NCBI GenBank assembly: GCA_963792785.1
Contig: CAWBXO010000001.1
Coordinates: 1,736,001 to 1,800,000, forward strand
From: CAWIMX01 sp963792785
GTDB lineage: Bacteria > Acidobacteriota > Vicinamibacteria > Vicinamibacterales > CAVVIG01
DNA: 64,000 nt
Direction: 5' to 3'
In this document: piece after piece, positions 60,531 through 64,000 of the stretch
How the letters are laid out: every line of letters starts with the position of its first letter
How positions within the stretch are numbered: position 1 is the first letter of the stretch
Program-made: the position numbers and the translations under genes
The notes under the pieces: generated by a model
Seen by the model: the letters and a program-made list of their open reading frames with translations, nothing else
What the model was told of the DNA's origin: nothing
The model's database searches: none

Positions 60531-63170
60531 TCACTCGGCCCGCAGCGCCGTTGTCGGATCGACGCGGGCTGCCCGTCGCGCGGGTAAATAGCTCGCCAAC
60601 GCCGCCGCCCCGAGCAGCGTCACCGCGACTACCGCGAGAACCAACGGATCGTAGGATGTGGCGGTCGGCTCGAGCTCCCGCAGCACACGGTTCAGACCGA
60701 TCCCCGCGGTGAGTCCGAGCGCGGCACCGGCCGCCGAGAGACGCAGCCCCTCGCCGACCACCATGGCGGCGACAGCACGCGGTTGGGCGCCAAGTGCGAT
60801 GCGCACGCCGATCTCACGCGTTCGTCGCGTCACGCCGTACGCGATCACACCGTACAGGCCCACGACTGCCAGCGCGAGGGCGAGGGCGGCGAAGGCGCCG
60901 ACGAGCATCGAGTACGTGCGCGGCGCCGCCAGCGATCGCGCGAGCACATCGTCGGATGTGCGAATCGACGAGATGGGGACGCCAGGGTCCACTGACGCGG
61001 CGATGTCGCGAATCGTATCGGAGAGGGCCGCGGGCTCGCTCTCGGTGCGCACGACCATTGAGAGGTACGGCCAGTTCGGACCGGGCTGCCGATAGTTCAG
61101 GAACACTTCCGGCTCCGGCTGCCGTCCCAGGCCCGACTGCCTGACGTCGCCGGCAATCCCGACGACGTTAAACGCGACGGGGGACCCGCCCGTGAAGTCG
61201 AGGAGCATCTGCTGTCCGAGTGCGCCATCGGGCCAGAAGCGGCGCGCCGCGGCCTCGTTGACGACAATCACGCCAGGCACATTGGCTGTGTCGACTGCGG
61301 TGAATCCGCGGCCGGCGCGAAGCGGGATGGCCATCGTGCGGAAATACCCCGAGCCGACGACATTGAAACGCGCCGTGAAGAAGCCCTCTCGCGGGCCTTC
61401 GCGGCCGGGAATGCGGAACCCGAGCTCGTCCCATCCGCCGCCGACGGGCAGGTCGGCCACGAGCGACGCCGACACGACGTCGGGCAGTACCTTCGTACGG
61501 TCGATCAGGCGATCGAAATATGCGAGCCGCGCGGCCGTGTCGGTGACCTTGCTCTGGGGCAATCTGAAATCGACGACCAGCAGGTTCGAGCTTCGGAAGC
61601 CTGGCGGTGTCGCTTGGAGTGCCAGCAGGCTCTTGAGCAGAGCGGCGGCGCCCACGAGGAGCAGCACCGCGAACGCGGCTTCAGCGACCGCAAGGACGCG
61701 GCGCATGCGACCTTGACGCAGGTGCCCGACTAGGCGCGCCGAGCCCGACAGATCGACACTTGGATCGTTCGAGCCGGCCGCGACGGCCTGCATCACACCG
61801 AAAACGAGCGCGGCGCCGCCAGAGGTGACGACGGCGAACGCCGCGACGCGGAGATCGAGACCCACCTCCGAGAGCCGAGGGATATCGAAGGCGTGGCCGA
61901 GCACCGACACCAGTAAGCGACTCGTCCATTGGGAAACGAGCAGGCCGACCGCTCCGCCGGCGAGAGCCAGGATGGCGCTCTCCACGAGGAACTGTTGCAG
62001 CAGCCTGGCGCGACCGGCGCCAAGTGCCACTCGAACAGCCAGCTCCGTACGGCGCGACGCGCTGCGCACCAGCATCAGATTCGCAACGTTCGCGCACGCG
62101 ACGAGGAGCACGAGCCCCACCAGCGCGAGCACGATGATCAATCCGGAGCGAATGTCGCCGACGAGCGCACCGACGAGCGGCACGACGTTCGCGCCGACAT
62201 TTCGGTCCTGCCGGTACTCTGCGGCCAAACCCGACGTGATCGTGTTCATCTCCGCCTGTGCCGCGTCTATGGATACGCCGGCAGCCAGGCGACCGATCAC
62301 GTGCAAGTATCCCCGGCCTCGGCGCGGATCAGGCTCGATCGGGGTATACACCTGCTCGACGGCCGACGGCGAGAATCGGAACCACGGCGGCATCACGCCG
62401 ATCACGATGAACGGCCGCTCGTCGATCGCTATCTGCCTGCCGACGACGTCAGCGGTGCCGCCAAACCAGCGATGCCACGCCGCATCGCCGAGGATGGCGA
62501 CGCCGCGGGGTCCTGGCAGTTCGTCGCCGGGTCTGAATGTGCGGCCGAGCGCCGGCGGGATCCGCAGCAACTCGAAGAAGCCTGGCGTTGCCTGGAGTGC
62601 GTCCACGACCTCGCTTGTGCCGTCCACCGACACGATGAGCCGTGGATCCCGGTAGGCGGCGAGATCCTCGAAAGCATCCGCGGACGTGCGCCAGTCTTCG
62701 AAGGCCGGATAGGACGCGACGTCCTCGGTCCGTCCGCTCTCGCGGTCGGTCGCCCAGACCTTCACGAGGCGATCACTCTCCGGGAAGGGCAACGGCCGGA
62801 AGAGCACGGCATTCGCCACGCTGAACATCGCAGTGTTCACGCCGATCCCGAGACCGAGCGTCACGAGAATCGTCGTCGTGAAGACGGGGCTGCGCCGGAG
62901 CATGCGGACGCCATACTTCACGTCCTTGACAAAGCCATCGGCCCATCCCCAGGCCTGCCGGTCGCGGTACCGCTCTTTCGTCTGCGCAACGCCGCCCAAT
63001 TTGAGCAACGCCTTCCGCCGCGCCTCGGCTGGCGTCATGCCGGCGCGCAGATTGTCATCGATGTGGAATTGGAGATGGCTCTCGAGCTCGGCTTCGAACT
63101 CTTCGTCCCGAGGCGGGCGGCCGAACGATCCGGCCAGCCGGATCAGCGCCGCGCGCAGCGCGCGTCTCAC
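60531..63170 (-). CDS. ADOP-type ABC transporter permease (MacB/FtsX-like)
   Basis: The 879-aa protein has an N-terminal cytosolic prefix (about 15-75, RDEEFEAELESHLQFHIDDNL, AGMTPAEARRKALLKLGG), a first membrane helix, then two MacB_PCD-FtsX units with helices near residues 100, 375-480 and 760-870. It ends with the characteristic YLPARRAARVDPTTALRAE. This duplicated orphan permease class is a hallmark of Acidobacteria; no ATPase gene is adjacent. The roles are unresolved (export, envelope stress). The start GTG 63170 overlaps the PadR stop as GTGA, so expression is tied to PadR. Confidence 0.9.
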   Translation of the reverse strand: MRRALRAALIRLAGSFGRPPRDEEFEAELESHLQFHIDDNLRAGMTPAEARRKALLKLGGVAQTKERYRDRQAWGWADGFVKDVKYGVRMLRRSPVFTTTILVTLGLGIGVNTAMFSVANAVLFRPLPFPESDRLVKVWATDRESGRTEDVASYPAFEDWRTSADAFEDLAAYRDPRLIVSVDGTSEVVDALQATPGFFELLRIPPALGRTFRPGDELPGPRGVAILGDAAWHRWFGGTADVVGRQIAIDERPFIVIGVMPPWFRFSPSAVEQVYTPIEPDPRRGRGYLHVIGRLAAGVSIDAAQAEMNTITSGLAAEYRQDRNVGANVVPLVGALVGDIRSGLIIVLALVGLVLLVACANVANLMLVRSASRRTELAVRVALGAGRARLLQQFLVESAILALAGGAVGLLVSQWTSRLLVSVLGHAFDIPRLSEVGLDLRVAAFAVVTSGGAALVFGVMQAVAAGSNDPSVDLSGSARLVGHLRQGRMRRVLAVAEAAFAVLLLVGAAALLKSLLALQATPPGFRSSNLLVVDFRLPQSKVTDTAARLAYFDRLIDRTKVLPDVVSASLVADLPVGGGWDELGFRIPGREGPREGFFTARFNVVGSGYFRTMAIPLRAGRGFTAVDTANVPGVIVVNEAAARRFWPDGALGQQMLLDFTGGSPVAFNVVGIAGDVRQSGLGRQPEPEVFLNYRQPGPNWPYLSMVVRTESEPAALSDTIRDIAASVDPGVPISSIRTSDDVLARSLAAPRTYSMLVGAFAALALALAVVGLYGVIAYGVTRRTREIGVRIALGAQPRAVAAMVVGEGLRLSAAGAALGLTAGIGLNRVLRELEPTATSYDPLVLAVVAVTLLGAAALASYLPARRAARVDPTTALRAE

Positions 63171-63508
63171 CGCTGCTCTCCCGGCTTGAAAAACCGCGCG
63201 ACGATCGCCGTCGCCTGATCCCATGCGCGCGCCTCGCGCCCGACCTGCTTCCGTCCCGCCCGGGTCAGCCGATAGAACTTCGCCTTGCGGTTGTTGTCGG
63301 ACACGCCCCACTCGGACGCGATGTAGCCCTCCTGCTCCAGCTTGAGAAGCTGTGGATACAAGGTGCCGTAGTTCACCGCGAGCAGATCGCCGCTCGTCTG
63401 CTCGATGCGCCGGGCGATGCCGTAGCCGTGCTGCGGCCCGAGCGTTTGCAGAGTCTTCAAGATCATCAGGGCCAGCGTGCCCTGCCAGACGTCGGTCGTC
63501 CCGCCCAT
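63167..63508 (-). CDS. PadR family transcriptional regulator
   Basis: The 113-aa winged-helix repressor shows LALMILKTLQTLGPQHGYGIARRI, SGDLLAVNYGTLYPQLLKLEQEGYI and the wing KAKFYRLTRAGRKQ, the typical PadR N-terminal domain with a short C-terminal helix. Regulators of this kind precede ADOP permeases in Acidobacteria and probably control them together with themselves. ATG 63508 has AGGAG 6 nt upstream. An inverted repeat upstream may be its operator. Confidence 0.93.
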   Translation of the reverse strand: MGGTTDVWQGTLALMILKTLQTLGPQHGYGIARRIEQTSGDLLAVNYGTLYPQLLKLEQEGYIASEWGVSDNNRKAKFYRLTRAGRKQVGREARAWDQATAIVARFFKPGEQR

Positions 63509-63530
63509 CGGCGACTCCTATGTGATCCCT

Positions 63531-63560
63531 ATACGAGAAGACGATGCCACTTGTTCGTAT
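63531..63560. promoter_or_regulatory. ATACGA/TCGTAT inverted repeat upstream of padR
   Basis: ATACGA (63531-63536) and TCGTAT (63555-63560) are separated by 18 nt and lie 23-52 nt upstream of the padR start, where an autoregulatory PadR site would be expected. The arms are short, so confidence is low. Confidence 0.35.
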
Positions 63561-63622
63561 GGGATGGCAAGGGGGGATAGCGGACGGGCTGAGTGCGGGT
63601 GAACGCCCGGCGGACCCGCCGG

Positions 63623-63925
63623 TCAGCGCCGGCGGCGCGACTCGAGACCGGTGACCCGCCGGTCGACCGAGGCGATGTCGGACTTCAACCCGGTCTTCAG
63701 GTTCTGGACTGAGGCGGAGATCGCCACCTGCCCTTCGGCGATGATGCGAATGTCATCGTGCAGGCTCTCGGCGACCACGTCGAAGTAGCGGCGCGTGCGT
63801 TCGCCTTCCTCGCCAACCTCGGCGCGCAGCTCGGCCTTCGTCGCGAGAGTGGGCAGAATCTGCTCCACTCGTTCGAGGCGCCGGTCGATATTCCTGACGA
63901 CCTGGTCGAGCGGCTGTTCGTCCAT
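63623..63925 (-). CDS. Small coiled-coil protein of unknown function
   Basis: The 100-aa protein starts at ATG 63925. It is largely helical with heptad-like spacing (VVRNIDRRLERVEQILPTLA, then LHDDIRIIAEGQVAISASVQ, ASVDRRVTGLESRRRR) and a central charged EEGERTRRYFDV segment. It has no signal peptide or membrane helix. Similar short coiled-coil proteins occur widely without known function. An upstream in-frame start at 63991 would add 22 residues rich in Arg and is less likely. It sits 115 nt upstream of padR in the same direction. Confidence 0.6.
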   Translation of the reverse strand: MDEQPLDQVVRNIDRRLERVEQILPTLATKAELRAEVGEEGERTRRYFDVVAESLHDDIRIIAEGQVAISASVQNLKTGLKSDIASVDRRVTGLESRRRR

Positions 63926-64000
63926 ATCACCGGTTTCTTTCCGGATTCCGCGGATCGCCCGTGTTCGTCGCGGGCGCGCCGATCCTAGCATCGTCAGCCC

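Overview
This 64 kb window is high-GC chromosomal DNA (about 70% G+C by eye). The gene content points to an acidobacterium, most likely class Vicinamibacteria. The supporting features are a PadR regulator overlapping a MacB/FtsX-type permease of the acidobacterial 'ADOP' kind, an Oar-like TonB receptor with a carboxypeptidase-regulatory domain, TonB proteins beginning MFDLVTGR/MFDLTTGH, paired PQQ-propeller proteins, and DUF5916 and M2/M16 peptidases. The taxonomy is inferred from gene content alone. I saw no rRNA, tRNA, CRISPR array, transposase, phage gene or replication origin.

Layout. 0-7 kb: an FMN-binding glutamate-synthase-like protein, an overlapping oxidative pentose phosphate operon (gnd-zwf-pgl), and a hybrid sensor kinase. 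6.9-11.8 kb: a leftward run of dut, a DisA_N-like protein of the DACNV type, two GT-C-like membrane proteins and a frameshifted Tat-signal protein. 11.8-16 kb: DUF423, an ABC ATPase, a START-like exported protein and an M2 peptidase. 16-25 kb: two tandem PQQ-propeller proteins, one frameshifted, then a Tat-exported molybdenum aldehyde oxidoreductase of PaoABC type with the 2Fe-2S and Moco subunits fused. 25-32.6 kb: a second hybrid kinase, a cupredoxin lipoprotein, citramalate synthase and bifunctional ThrA. 32.6-42.4 kb: a TonB-dependent receptor, an APC permease, a DUF5916 barrel and two TonB paralogues that each have a sigma-54-type promoter. 42-50.6 kb: glycolate oxidase genes split over two strands (glcD and a frameshifted glcE on +, glcF on -) around small unrelated genes, then a metallo-beta-lactamase-fold protein. 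50.6-57.3 kb: a CPA2 antiporter, an outer-membrane protein with a sigma-54-like promoter, glnD overlapping a PII gene, and a TlpA-like thioredoxin. 57-64 kb: an M16 peptidase, the ADOP permease with PadR, and a small coiled-coil protein.

Together the genes describe a heterotroph with periplasmic oxidation of sugars or aldehydes, TonB-driven uptake, nitrogen sensing through GlnD/PII, and glycolate use. Isoleucine can be made by the citramalate route and threonine from aspartate.

The most unusual signal is non-coding. All six convergent gaps longer than about 30 bp hold palindromic or tandem repeats. Two intergenic elements (1545-1784 and 29809-30036) share one elaborate nested-hairpin architecture, with different arm sequences that still pair. 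Several leftward genes carry short G-rich or TTA-rich tandem repeats that begin at or within a few bases of the stop codon. These repeats, the two sigma-54 tonB promoters and the DACNV protein are the best leads.
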